From: Emmonsiellopsis sp. PD_33
Lineage: Eukaryota; Ascomycota; Eurotiomycetes; Onygenales; Ajellomycetaceae
DNA length: 64,000 bases
Assembly (NCBI GenBank): GCA_032988165.1
Contig: JANTQF010000092.1
Location: 1-64,000 of the forward strand
Direction: 5' to 3'
In this document: positions 31,991-45,300 of the stretch, one piece after another
Layout of the letters: each line of letters starts with the position of its first letter
How positions within the stretch are numbered: the first letter of the stretch is position 1
Position numbers and translations under genes: made by a program
The notes under the pieces: model-generated
Told to the model about the DNA's origin: nothing
The model's input: only the letters and a program-made list of their open reading frames with translations
Database searches by the model: none

Positions 31991-34900
31991 AACCTCAGGA
32001 TATTGGTTTTTTCTACCCCAATACACCAATATTATGAGGCCATGATAATATTATTAATAAGGAGGATAAAATCTATTACCAGGATATTCATATATTTATC
32101 AACTAGCTTAAGATCACCACTCTAACCAGAGATGTGGTAAGGATCCAACAGAACTTAAATTTATATCTTAAGGGAGAGGCAGAATTCTAATAGAATTAGA
32201 AACTTAATAATATCACCCACATAGATCTTATTACTACTAATAATAGGATAAAAAAGTGGATTAAGATCCTTTAATAGTAATTCTACATTAAGAATAGTCA
32301 AGCACTATAGAAGCTTAATAAGATGAAGTACTCACTCTAGGATCTCCACAATGAATATAGTTTAACCTTTTATATTCTAAATATGTCCTTAGCTGTTAAA
32401 CACTGTAGCTAAGAAAACATCAAGTATGCTCAAGTCCTACATGCATGAAACAACCTGAATGTCACCCTACAAGTAATTATTGATAAGTCAGAAGAGGATA
32501 TAACCATCAAAGAATTTATAGAAATTATTTATTACAAGTAGATCAATTAGATAGATTGATTTACAAGTAATAATTAATATATAAATAATATATATAATCA
32601 GTGCAGATTCTATTATAATAACTTTATCCCTCAGAGTAATTATTATGAGCACAGTAGAGGATCATATCCCTACTAGTTTGAATAGCCTACTTACTAATAT
32701 CAGCTCAGATACCAGGCACAGGACTATGCTAATAAACAGTACTATAGCTATAGTAGGAATAACAATTAATATGATAGCAATAACAACTAATATAGCAGCC
32801 ACTATAATTAGTATAATAGAAACTACTAAGATAAAGCTCAGTAAGATTATTCTGAACTATCAGCCCCAAAGCAACAGCTTCAGCTATTAGCATCTAAGAG
32901 TACTTCTAATACTAACTTGCTCAGCAGGCAGCCATAAAATCAGCAGCCATGCAAATAAATAGCATTCTATACTAACCCCAAGGAATCAGAGGAGTCTACA
33001 GAAGATCTATATAGCTAGAAGGCAGAGTTCAACTTTTACTATAATAATGTAAAAATGCTTATGAATGATCTACAGAAGCAGCTATATAATAATAGTACAT
33101 ATAACTTAGAGGTAAATACATTCCATGTAAATCTCACAACAGCCACTTATTATAGATGTAGTGAAACATTTAATTCACACAATAATCTATATAAGCACCT
33201 GAAGACTTACATGGTAACTCCACAGGCCTTCCATGCAAGCTCTAACTTTATATCACAAGTGATAGTATCTCAGTGGCCAGCTGACTCAGATACACTATAT
33301 GATTATATATTCTACAACTAGAAATATGCTACTATCATGGCATTCTGCCAGAATACCTTCAAGCCACTGCTAATATGTGTAGACTCTAGCTGCATGATGA
33401 TGCTTGTAAGCAAGAAGTTTCTTGAGTAGTAATACAACAAGATATTATGTCTAGCTTATCTATAAATACCAGTTAGAGGTATTAAAGACTCTATGAAATC
33501 CTCTGAGATGATTGTAATTCCACTCACATTACCTATAATTCTGCCAGATGAAAAATATATGCCAGTGCTTGCCTAGATCTTAGTAGAAGCACATATTATT
33601 AATAATCTTTATATTAACCTACTGCTTAGTATAGATAATATAGCATTAGAGGGCATCATTATAGATCTAAATAAGAGGATGCTATAAATAAAGTTATGTG
33701 AGAATATAGAAATCAAAATTTCAGTGACATCAAGAAAAAATCATTAAGTCATCAGATTAGTATACTTAGATACTAAAGTCATTATTTTACTCAGATTAGA
33801 GGTAAAAATTTCCCTTAGATGCTACTTTAGTAAAGAGGAATATCTACCTATAAATAGGGACTATATCTTTAATCCTATCATACCACTACTCTAAGTATAT
33901 ATGTAAATTATGAATTATAATCTCTCATTTACTTATATCATTAATAATATAAATAGATAGATCATAATCCCATAGAGATTCTACATCAACACTCTAAGAG
34001 AATATAATACTACTAGCACATACTTAGTCAACCTCACAGCAAAATCATTAGCTCTTAATCTATTTAAGAAACAGCCTCAGTATGAGCTGAATAACAACCT
34101 AGATATACTAGAGTTACTAGAGGAATCTTCACATACTATCAATATTAATTCTATTAGAGCAGAAGTAAAACTATCTAATAGTATAATAATCTATAATAAT
34201 AAGGAGATTATAAAATACTTTGCATAGATTTACAATAAATTCCCTGAAATCTAGGAAGACCACAGCAATACTATAGACCTACTAGAGGATAAGTGAATGT
34301 AAATTCCCCTCTTACCACTAAAGAATTATAAGCTCCAGATTCAAGTAAAGGTATACCCTCTAGGCTAGAAAGACTATGAGGTTATAGATAAACTCTTTAA
34401 TAAATTATATGCTTAAAGGCACATAGAATGAGTAACAAACTACATCCTCTCTAAATATTCAGTATTTATAGTTTGAAAGGAAGTAAATAGCATACAAAAA
34501 GGCTACTCTATCATTAACATCAGAGAACTGAATAAGATAGTTGAGTCTAATGTATACTTAATGATATAGTAGATAGAGGTTATTAACTTTATGAAAGAAT
34601 GTCACTATATTATTATTCTTAACTGTATAAGCTTCTTCTATCAATAGAGAGTCTACCATGACTACTAATAATACTTATTAATTATATTACACTGTGAATA
34701 AGAGATTCCTTTAGTAGTAATAATGAGATATATAAACTCTCCAGCATATATATAATATAAGATTAACCTCTTCCTAAAGAAGTTTAAAAAGTTCATCTGC
34801 TGTTACATTGATAACCTAGTTACTATAAGTATTATCATGGAAAAATATAATAAATACTTGAGAAAGATCTTCATCCTATTTCATGATAAGAATATAGTCA

Positions 34901-37420
34901 TTAACTTAAAGAAGATATTTATTAGTTTCTCTTTAGTTAGATTGCTAGGGCACAAGGTCTCATTCCTAGATCTCATACTGATGGAGAATTAGATTACTGC
35001 ACTGATAAGAATCATATTCCTAAGAAATCTAAAGAATCTGGAGACTTATCTTGATATAATAAAATAGCTGTGAAACTATATGCCCTTTTATATCTATCAT
35101 GCAGAGCCCCTATAGATATATAAGATAATGCTCCTTAAGGATGCATTAGTGAAAGAGAGATTATAAATCTAATTCTCTATTTAAATACCCCTTGAAAAGC
35201 TCACAGAAAAAGAAGAGAAGGCATTTAATAATATATAAGTAGTATTTATTAAGGGTCTGTTTCTAGTACATCATAATAGCATGTAATACCTCTTCTTTGA
35301 TGTTGATGCTTCTAAATAGAGAGGCTTTAAAGTGATAATATTTCATGTAAAACTAAAATAAGTACTACTTAAGAAGATATAGTATGAAAAAATCCCAGAC
35401 TTTAAGATTCTACCTCCATTAATCATGATGAAGCTCATTATATTCCTCTTTAAGATCCTTACACTAATAGAAACTAGATACTAGCTAACTGAACTAGAGG
35501 TTATATATCTGATCTGAGCACTCAAGAAAGTACAACATATAGTTGAGACCACAGAACTTTCAGTAGTTATATATACTAATCATTCAGCTATACTACAAAT
35601 CATCAGACAGACATCATTGACTATCTCTTCCACAGACAAACTCAACTTAAGGCTCATTCAAGCTGCCTAATATATACAGCAATTTAACCTATAGATATTT
35701 CATAAACCTAGCTGCACACATATCATCTCAGATACTCTATTTTAATTGTAGTCAGACATACCTACAGACCAGAATGAGCCTCTAGAAGATCTAGCTGCTA
35801 AAACTATAGATACATTACTAGTAGATTATACAGTCATAGTAGTTATAATATCCCTATAATTTTAATAAAGACTTCTAAATGCCTATCAGCAAGACTTAAG
35901 GCTGGCCATAATCTTGAACATTATAAAGGTAAATAACATACTATCAGTAGAGAATCAGATCAAATTATCATATCATATTAACCTTAATAACAACCTATTA
36001 TATTATAACTACAGGAACACCACACAGCTCTGCATTTCCTAGCCTCTCATTGGCAATGTCATCAAAATCACATACTCAGATGTACACCTTGAACTACAAT
36101 AAATTATAAAGAAGCTAGATAGCCTATTAATCTACAAGAAAACTTACCTTATTAAGGAATATATCTATTACTGCCTCAGCTGCCTACAGAATACTACTTA
36201 ATGTTACAAGCTATATAATATACTACAGCTAATTATTATAGAATCATTCCTATTTCATATAGTTATAATTAACATTGTCCTTAGTCTTCTCAAGGGATAA
36301 TTCAATACTAACATGACTATTACTTATAAGGCAAGCAAGAGAACAGCCTTCATCTCAGAATGCCAGAATTGAGATGCAGAATCCTAAGCCAAGTCATTTA
36401 TCAAATAATTAATGATAGGTGACTGAGACACACTATCTTACATTATCTCAGATAGAGATAAGAAGTTTCTCAGTGATTTCTAAGTAATAATCTTCAAGTC
36501 CCTAGGGGTAGATTTTCTCTACACTATAACTTATCACCTCCAAGCAGACAGTCAATTAGAGATTATAAACTAAATATATAAGATTACCCTCTAACATATA
36601 ATTACAGCCCTGAAAGATTCACAGCAATGAGAGGACTCAGCTCTCTTACTTCAAACACTCTTTAATAGTGTTATAGCATCAGTGATAGAGATATCCTCCT
36701 ATTAATATATGTATGACTAGAAGCTTAAAATATCACTCCAGCTAGCACAAGCATTTTAAGATTAAAGTCCTCAGGATTTCTCCAGCTACCTCAATACAAA
36801 TAAGACACTCCACACAGTAATAATATTTATAAAGAAGTATTACAATAAAAAGCATACTTCAAGGTTCTTTACCATAAATGATAAGGTACTTCTCTAAATT
36901 AGTAAAAGATATAATATACTATTACTCCAAATTTATAGTAAGTTTACCCCTCAGTATGCAGGCCCCTTCACAATTCATTGCTAAGTTAATAGCCTTATCT
37001 ACCTTCTGAACCTCTCAGCACACTTTTATATATACCTCATAATTTTCATTGCCCATTTGAAACTCACCTTATAGGAGGAAGATCCCTTTAGGTGCACTCT
37101 ACTAGCATCAGACTCTATTATGATGGAAGGAGATTCAGATGAATGGAAATTATATAAGATAGAAAAAATAATGGTAAAATAGATAAAGACTCTTAAATAT
37201 AGTAATAAGGTTAAATACTTCATAAGGTAGAAGAGTTATAGCCTAGAAGAAGATAGATGATATTTAGAGCACATCCTCTAAGAGGTGAAGAAGCTTATAT
37301 AATAATATGAGTACAATCAGGAAGAATTTATATTACTAATAAGACTACAATGAAGCTGCCCTGTAAAAGCAGCAGCCTAGCCTTCTAAAAAACCTGAAAG
37401 AACCTTAAAAGTGCTTTAAC
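31990..37420 (+). pseudogene. gag-pol of LTR element 1 (chromovirus-like), decayed
   Basis: Order of domains: a gag-like region (about 32.1-32.55 kb, KYSLQDLHNEYSLTFY); a single C2H2-like finger (about 33,150, YRCSETFNSHNNLYKHLKT); aspartic protease near 33,380 (CVDSSCMMMLV, where the family has D-S/T-G); reverse transcriptase about 34.3-35.0 kb (KGYSIINIRELNK, then YIDNL at ~34,804 where active enzymes have YxDD); RNase H from ~35,290 (FFDVDASK); integrase about 36.0-36.7 kb (ISDRDKKFLSDF...GVDFLYTITYHLQADSQLE); and a chromodomain-like end near 37,130-37,310 (EWKLYKIEKIMVK...NKVKYFIR...YSLEED). Stops are TAG/TAA/TGA at expected Gln, Arg and Trp positions. The catalytic Asp of RT is Asn, so it is inactive beyond the stops. 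Confidence 0.8.
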
Positions 37421-37599
37421 ATTTACAGAATATAAATTAGAAAGAAAATATGCAATTACTAATCATAGAGATTTCATACTCTTATATGATATTAATATCT
37501 TTATTACCTGATTAAGTTCTTTATTTCATGAAATCTCCATCACCTCATTGTTGCATTAGCTTGTATAGATAGCATCTCTATGTACCCATACATCCACAT

Positions 37600-37872
37600 T
37601 TATAATAGTATTATTCTATTAGTCTGCTCAAACTCTGATATGTATTTCCCCATTATTATTTTATACCCTATTATTTGCTGATATGTTTGCTGCATACTTC
37701 TATTATTTTGATTATATTCATTACATGTAATGATCTTGCTGAGGAATTTGCCAAAAGTTATGAACTTTCTATAATAAATACTATCCTCATAATGAGATAT
37801 AAAATAAACATTCAATAAACATAGAGACTTCTCATGGCATTGAGGAACCCAGTCTTTAAAATCTGCAGACAT
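37600..37872 (-). other. Short open minus-strand ORF upstream of the element-1 extra ORF
   Basis: A 90-codon ORF with an ATG at 37,872, reading SADFKDWVPQCHEKSLCLLN and ending FEQTNRIILL. It is open in a region where most frames are riddled with stops, so it may be an exon of a real gene. It lies 140 bp from, and head-to-head with, the ORF at 38,013. No family was recognised. Confidence 0.3.
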
Positions 37873-38012
37873 TTATAACTATTATCATAGTAAGTTCACT
37901 AACAACACTTTACTAATCCCATACACATATAATTTACTCAAAACCATCTCTTCTTACTTCTATTTACTCACACTTGCATACCTACCTTCATGCCATAAGA
38001 TGCAAAGTCACC

Positions 38013-40190
38013 ATGGCACCTCACAGTAACAAAGATGACAGTAAAGATAGAGTTAAGAAGACTAAAGATAAAAATACCTCTACATTCAAAATCATAAAGT
38101 AATATGAACCTACTAGTGTGCTCCTTATATCAGTAAAAACTCTCAGAAAGAGATGCTAAACACTCCAGATAACTACTAACTTCTTAGTCAGTGTAATGAA
38201 TCTTACAGACCTTAATATTAGTAATAGCTTCTCTATGGGTAGAGCTAGCAACATAAAGAGGAAATAAAGAATGATAAATGAGGAGGTAGATGAGAAACAA
38301 GTAAAATAAATACTTAAAACTTTAAGTTACTCAGACTGAGAAATAGATATACTCATTATGAATATGAAATATCATAGATTTCCCATCACAGTTATTAATA
38401 TAATGTTGGTTCTGACTCTACAAACCATCATTACTAACCTGAAAGACTAGAGATATAATTAAATACTTCATAATAATAGACTAATTCTTCAACTAAAAGA
38501 TTATAAAGTAAGACAGGCTGAGAAAGAAAATGTGACTCTAGCACCCTTTATTACTAGAAATTCCTTATAATTTTTGATTCTAAAGATACATGTGGACTCA
38601 GGAAAGGGCTGGAACTTTCAAGGCTCTAGGCTGAAAAAACCCCCACTAGAGTTTTAAATAGAATACCTGAAGATTAAGATTAAAATGATGATTGATGGGA
38701 TTAAAGGCAAATAAAATAAGAATAATAAGACTAGTGATGTGAAAATAATTAATAACACAAATAAACCCATTTTCCTCTGAAATATCTCCTGCAATTTAGG
38801 TTATAAAGTGTGTGATTCCCTCAGAAAACACCTTAGTAAGAGTAAGATCAAATATAATAATACATACATAACTAGAGAAGTATGCTAGTAAGCTACACTG
38901 AACATTCAAAGTAAATATAAGATAGATAAGCATATTATAAATGAGGAGTAATATATATATCTATAAAATTAGAGAGTTATAGTGTGAAACTGAGAAATTA
39001 ACATTCTACTAAATAAATAGGAATGCCAGAACATCATGATCTTCCTATCAGGCATAACTGAGCAAGATATTATAAATACTGTAAATAACCTCTACCATTA
39101 GAATCATCAGAAGTAAATCAAGTAAATTTGATCCTTTCATATTAGATACCCTTCTATGATGTATATCTTAGCTTAGAGATTTAACTATACAGAGGCTAAG
39201 ATTCTTAAATACCTATAAAATGATAATCAGATTATAACTAATAGATTAGCAGACATATCAGAAAACATCAGTAATGAAAAGTATATTAGTGATAATAACT
39301 TCATTAGTATTAGTACCCTCTTGAATGACTATCAGACTTGCAATAAAACTCCATCCCTGTAACTAGAGAGCTATAAAACTGTCATAGAAACTTTAATAGT
39401 TGTCATGAAGGCTCTCATACTATATGTTACTAAAGGAAGTAAGAAAGTAGTCTGATATGTTATAACTCTATGTAATATGAAAGCACAGTCAGTATACAAT
39501 GTGATGAATAACTGGAAATCCACAGACATTCTATATGATAAGATGACTGCTGTAAGCAACCAGAAACTGCACTGCATAGCTAAAAACATTATAAAATAAT
39601 AGAAGAAGTAACTTAATAATCTCATAGAGAATATCTATATGACTGGGACCTCTGATGCTACTAATAAAGACATGTATATCTATAAAGATACTATTAAATA
39701 CATTATGAAACTATAGTAGCTGAAGCAATATAAGGTAGAGATTATGACTGAAACACTACACATATTCAGCACTATATTTCATAATATATTTAGTATGGTA
39801 GATGGGCAACTATAAAGAACCCTATAAAAACTTGATAATACTAATACTAATGATGTTTTTAAGTCTCAGAGTTAATAGCCTGACCAGAAGAAGCTCAGCA
39901 ATGAAATTTAAGAAGTTCCATCTAGCTCTCTCTTCACACAGGAGATTTCATAGATGTATCCTTCTAAAGCTGAACAAGTAATTAAGGCAATTATCATATC
40001 AGATAATATATAGCTCAAAAAAGCTGTAAATCTTGTCCAGTAATGAATCAATCTAGATGTTTCATATAACTACATTATATCTATAGACATTGATATCAGA
40101 TAGAAAGTGATAAAAAACCTCATCAATTATCAAGAAGCAGCAGGAGAAACTATGACTTAGTAAGAGAAGATTTTACTAGAGAGCCTCAAG
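38013..40190 (+). pseudogene. Extra ORF of LTR element 1, 5' part (726 codons)
   Basis: Starts CCATGGCACC (ATG 38,013) with APHSNKDDSKDRVKKTKDK and stays in one frame for exactly 726 codons to the chromovirus insertion at 40,190, interrupted only by TAA/TAG/TGA where Gln, Arg or Trp would be expected. It continues in frame at 58,962. The composition is Lys/Asn/Ile-rich, with no signal peptide or membrane helix seen and no family recognised. It lies downstream of pol in the same orientation, where some LTR elements carry env or accessory genes; nothing here resembles an envelope protein. Decay has raised AT content, so the original protein would be less Ile/Asn-rich. Confidence 0.6.
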
Positions 40191-40559
40191 TGTAAGGTTA
40201 GGTGGTGGAAACTCATCACCACTTCATATGATAAGTATAGCAGAGATGGTTCCACTTCAACCTTGAGGAGTAAGGATAGATCAGGGTATAAAGGTAAACT
40301 GTTTAGTAGCACATAGAAATAGAATGAAGCAATACTAATAGATAGAATTAATTAAGAAATGAATTACTGACCCCTAGAATGCTAGAGGTCAGCCTATTCT
40401 ATATATAGGCATAGGTGGCAATGCAACTACACTACCCTAATATTAATAATATGCATATGCTAGCCTGATGCAGCCTGCTATAGAGTCAGAGAATAATCAA
40501 ACCAACCTGATCATTAATACAGTGTAGCAGGCTTCCAGACTTAGCATGCTATTATAATA
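40191..40559 (-). repeat. 3' LTR of the chromovirus (low-coordinate copy)
   Basis: 369 bp, begins TGTAAGGTTAGGTGG, ends CATGCTATTATAATA. Matches 58,588-58,956 with transition differences (GGTTAGGTGGTGG versus GACTAGATGGCAG at the start). The expected terminal CA has decayed to TA here but is kept in the other copy. Confidence 0.92.
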
Positions 40560-40937
40560 ATTACATCCTCCTTAAGGGGCTTCATCTCAAAGTCTAGGTT
40601 ACATGTCCTTCAGGGGGGCAACCAGCCATCAGAGTTGCTACACAGTGTTAATAATGTGTTATAGCAATGTAAACACTGCATTTCTAAATCAGAGGCTGGG
40701 GGTAAGTTCCCTAGTAATAGAGAAATGCTAACAAAAGATTTTACAGGACTGCCAGAATTCTTCTTTCTGCAACCCACCAGACATTTACTCTAGTAAGTCC
40801 AAAAAGCATCAAGAAACATTCAGAACACATGTAAAAACATACATTTATAATGGGAATGAGACAAGCACAAGGCTAACATGCAATTTAGATCAAAATATCC
40901 ACAATTTTAGTCTCATCTCATCAGTTTTGAAACAATG

Positions 40938-42060
40938 GTCCTCAACCTGGTTTCACCCTCTCCCACTGGTAAGTCTTATGGTTTTATATGAGTCACAATC
41001 AAGATACCTAGCTAACATAGTATAGTAGCTCATCATGGTGTGCTGCTGGTTCATCCAGCTACTCCTGACCTCTCTAGTTGCACTAAAGTGCTGGCTAAAT
41101 ATATGTACTCCTGATAGGAAGGTCAGGAGAAGCAGAAGAAGAAGAAGAAGAAGGAGGAGAAGAAAGTGGAGAAGGAGGAAGAGAAAGAGGTAATGATATA
41201 GTCTTTATATATAAGTTGAAAATAAGAAGCTAACAAGTTATAGCCTCTGAACCTGTGCTCTCTAAGTGCTAGTCCTAATGTGCCCTTGAAAAAGGGTTAT
41301 ACCCTGTATTCCTCAGACACTGAGGATCATAATGATGGAGCTCATCACATGTGAGATCTTCTCCAGGTATAGGAGTTTCCTGAGCATCCTCTAGAGATAG
41401 CAGCATCAGTGAAATCTGAGGAGGATGAGGAGATATAATTGGGTAACATTTCCAAGTCATTCTTGTTAAGTTCCTTCTCTGAATTCAAAGAGGAAACTGG
41501 TAAAGCTATTTCCACAGTAACTCAGTTTATAAGGCAGGATTCCTGTCTGCAATGCATAAAGCTCTACCAGTATAGTAAGGGGGTTGTATGCAGTCATAAG
41601 TCTGCATACTATCATTATAACTACTGTGTAAAGGGCCATAACTCCTGCATTGCTGTAGGTTATCTCCCATGACTTATTAACACTGTGTATATGCATTGTA
41701 TACTAATCAGATTCTAGGTGCCAGTATCCTTTTGCAAACAGTTGTGCTAGCTACAAGAATTGGCCAATTTTGAGGCTGCTGAGCTGATGTCAGCTGAGGC
41801 AATTAAGACCTTAGTAGCCATGTTTATCTTCAGTGTAGAAGCCTACACCTATAAGCACTCTCTACACAAGCTGAGAGTTACATGCCCTGCAACTCAGGAA
41901 GAGAAGACTGTTGCCCTATTGTGCCAGATCATGAAGCAATTGTTGAAGATTAAGGAGTTAATAGAGAAGGTAGTAAGTCTATCATATTCTTCTCACATCT
42001 GTCTTGTATGCTAATTGTATAATATAGGTTGTGGCCCACCCATTATAGGGCAGCAGGTCA
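40938..42060 (+). pseudogene. Intron-containing antisense gene inside the chromovirus
   Basis: Plus-strand gene with an ATG at about 40,938 (MVLNLVSPSPT) and several spliceosomal introns: donor GTAAGT near 40,972; GTAATG near 41,191 to TTATAG at ~41,243; an acceptor TTCTAG near 41,717; and GTAGTAAG near 41,971 to TATAG at ~42,029. Segments include a Lys/Glu-rich stretch (KKKKKKEEKKVEKEEEKE, ~41,135-41,190), a Cys-rich motif (CLQCIKLYQYSKGVVCSHKS...CVKGHNSC, ~41,535-41,660) and an amphipathic helical piece (CQIMKQLLKIKELIEK). Several stops (TGA/TAG) break it. The Cys spacing suggests a zinc-binding domain of the kind seen in uncharacterised fungal repeat-associated proteins. Introns antisense to the retrotransposon would survive its RNA stage. 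Confidence 0.5.
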
Positions 42061-42364
42061 GAGGGGGGTGTAGTTGTATTTCCTGCTGCTGTGTCTTTGC
42101 TTTTTTCTTTTTCCTGTGACCTTCAGGTAAAAATAATAAAATGATATTTGTTTGCCCCTCAGGGCCATTATTCTAGCATATTTCCTTTCCACTTTTTGTA
42201 AGATGATAGCCTCATTAAACTCCTGAAACCACATGAGAAAATAGGAGAAGAGTACTATCCTATTCTATGCCTAGATTGTTGATCTCAGCCCACCTACCCA
42301 AAAACCCTATGGGAGAAAAGGGGTAGAGGGATGAATCATTTTCACTTTCAACCTTATTCTCATT

Positions 42365-45300
42365 TCTAATGATAGGGGGTTCTTACATCTCAGCCATGAT
42401 TCACCTGCTCCCATGCTTCAACTAGATTGCAAGCATTTTCTAGATTCTCTTTTGATTCCCAGGTATTTTCCAAATCTGGGTACTCTTCCCATTTAACTAG
42501 ATATCTCAGCTTCCAATTCTTTCCTATTCATTTATCTAATACTCTTTCAACAACATATTCAATATCCCCAGCTATTTCTATTCCATCTGGTCTTGGTGGT
42601 TCTTCTCCTGGCCACTGTCAATACAGCTCTAATAATGAAACATGAAAAATTAGGTGAATATTACCAAATGATGGGAGTAGCTTAACCTTATAAGCTTGCT
42701 TTTCAATTATCTTGATAATTGGGAACAGTCCAAGCCATTAATTATCTAGCTTTTTGCATGGTCTCATTGTCTTAATATTCTTTGCTGAAATTAAGACTTC
42801 TTCTCCAAGTCAAAACATCATTAGTTTATACTTCTAGTCATAGTACTGCACCTGCTTTTCATAGGCATGACATAGAGTATTCATTAACATCTCACAGACT
42901 TTCCCTAATGTCTCAAGTCTTTATGTCACATCCAGTACTTCCCAAAGCTTTCTTTGATTTTCAGCAGAGCTTGCCTCCCCCTCAAGGACATCATCTGCAA
43001 TGTCTTGGGGTAGATCTGGGTTATATCTGAGGAATGCAAAAAATGGAGACATATTCAATAAAGCTTGTTTAGCATTATTATAAGCAAATTGAGCTGTTGA
43101 TAAATGTTTTGGCCAATCATCTTGATAGTAAGAGTAATATGTTCAAAGATAATGCTCTAACATTTGGTTTTGATGTTCAGTTTGACCATCAGATTGAGGG
43201 TGAAAGGCCATTGATAAATTTCATCAAATTCAAAGATGATAGCAAAATGCTGACTAGAAGTAGCTTGTGAATATCAATCCATAATCAGATATAATTGACT
43301 TTGGAGGTTCATATTCATTAACTATTAAATCTATAATCAATTCAGCTAGATCCAGGGCTTTAATGGTCTTTAGACAGGGGATATATTTAGCCATCTTTAT
43401 ATATCAATCAACAATGACTAGAATACTATTATATCTCTTGCCCTGGAATTGGGATTTCAGTAAATCCACTATGAAATCCATTGATATAGATTTTCACAGC
43501 TGATCCAGAATTGGCAACAACAATAAGGTTTCATAGCATAAGTGTCTTAGAACCTTCACCCTTTAGTATACATTACATGTATTAACATAATCAACTACAT
43601 CCTTTTGGATCTCTTTCCATGTATACTTTCTTTGAAGTAATTCTTTCATCTTATCAATCCCAAAATGTCCTGCATAGGAATCATCATGATGAATGCATAC
43701 TAGCTCTTTACATAAAGCCCTACTTTCTGGGATAAAGATAGATCCATTTTGCATTAGGAGTTTAGTCTCTCTAAGATGCCAACAATTTGTAGCTGACTCA
43801 GCTGGTCTCAAATTCACAAACCCAGTCAGGAAATCTCTTCCAGGATCTCCACATCTATTTAATTTTTGAATTCAAAATGCAGTAAAGGCATCCCTCTCCT
43901 GTACCTCTTTAATGAACTCAATAAGCATCCTAGATAGGAGGTTATAGCCCATTTCATTTTGTACAGCTTCCATAGCTGCTAAACAAGGCACAAGATGTTC
44001 TAGACCATCAGTGCCAGCTCTCTTGAACAGTGTCATACTAGCTAGTTGTGCAATATCATTTTAACTGCTCTGTATAGTCACCTCTGACATTATGCATCTT
44101 CTCTTCACAGGCACTTCATTAACATCACCTATACTAGGTATGATTAAACCCCATGCAGCCAGTTTTCACTGCAACATAGAAAGCACTCCATCAACATCTT
44201 CCTCTCAAAGGACTATTTTATAGTCTGGTTGCCTTGATGGCACATTGACAGAGTTAAGCTGACCTAGATGGTAGTGAATATAAAAATCATATTCTGATAG
44301 CTCTTCTACCCAATGTGCTTGTCTATTAGATAGCTTCTTGGTGGTGAAGAAGTAACATAGATTAGCATGATCTGTTAGCACCTGAATAGGAAATTTAGTG
44401 TCTTGCACATAGTGTCTTCACACTTGAAATAATTTAATAATTACTAATAATTCTTGATTATATGTATCATATCAATATTGTGTTGGATTCAACTTCTTCA
44501 AATAGAAGGCAACTGGTAATCAATCTCACCTACATGTTGTAAGTGGATAGATGTCTTCCCACTAACTTCTCTTAGAATCTTGTATATTGCTGGCAGGTTC
44601 TGGTTGCACATTCTTAGATAATTGAGAGAGGATCCCAGCAATTCTGAATCCTGAAGCATCCATCTCTACTTGTGTAGGCTTTTTGGGGTTAAAGTGGTTA
44701 AGTAACATAGCATCTGCAAAAGCTTGCTTAACTTCTTGAAATGCTATTCAAGCTTGTTCAGTAAATGTAAATGGTTCAGGTTTCTTTCCCTTGATACTGT
44801 CTTTTAGCAAGTCTGTTATGGGAGCAGTTATTCTCAAATAAGTGTATATAAACTGTCAATAGAAATTTATGAATCCTAAGAAAACTTGGACTTCTTGAAA
44901 TGTTTAAGGCTCAGGCCATTCAAGAATAGTGACCACACAGTTTTGATTCATTTGAATTCCATTAACTCTAACCACAAAACCTAGGAACTCTAGTTTCTTT
45001 GCAAAGAAAGCACATTTTGATTCCTTTATATAAAGGTTATATTGCTGGAGTCTTTCCAGCACTTGATGTATGTACTTTTCATGGTCTTTCTCATTTTTGG
45101 AAAAGATCAGAATATCATTGAGGTAGACTACACAGCAGACATCAATAAGTTCACAAAGCACTTGGTTAATATAGGACTGAAATGTAGCCAGTGCATTGCA
45201 TAGTCCCATAGGCATTACATAAAATTCAAAATGCTCATATTTCATTCAGAAAGCTGTTTTCCATTCATCACCTTCCTTGATGCAAATATGATAATACACA

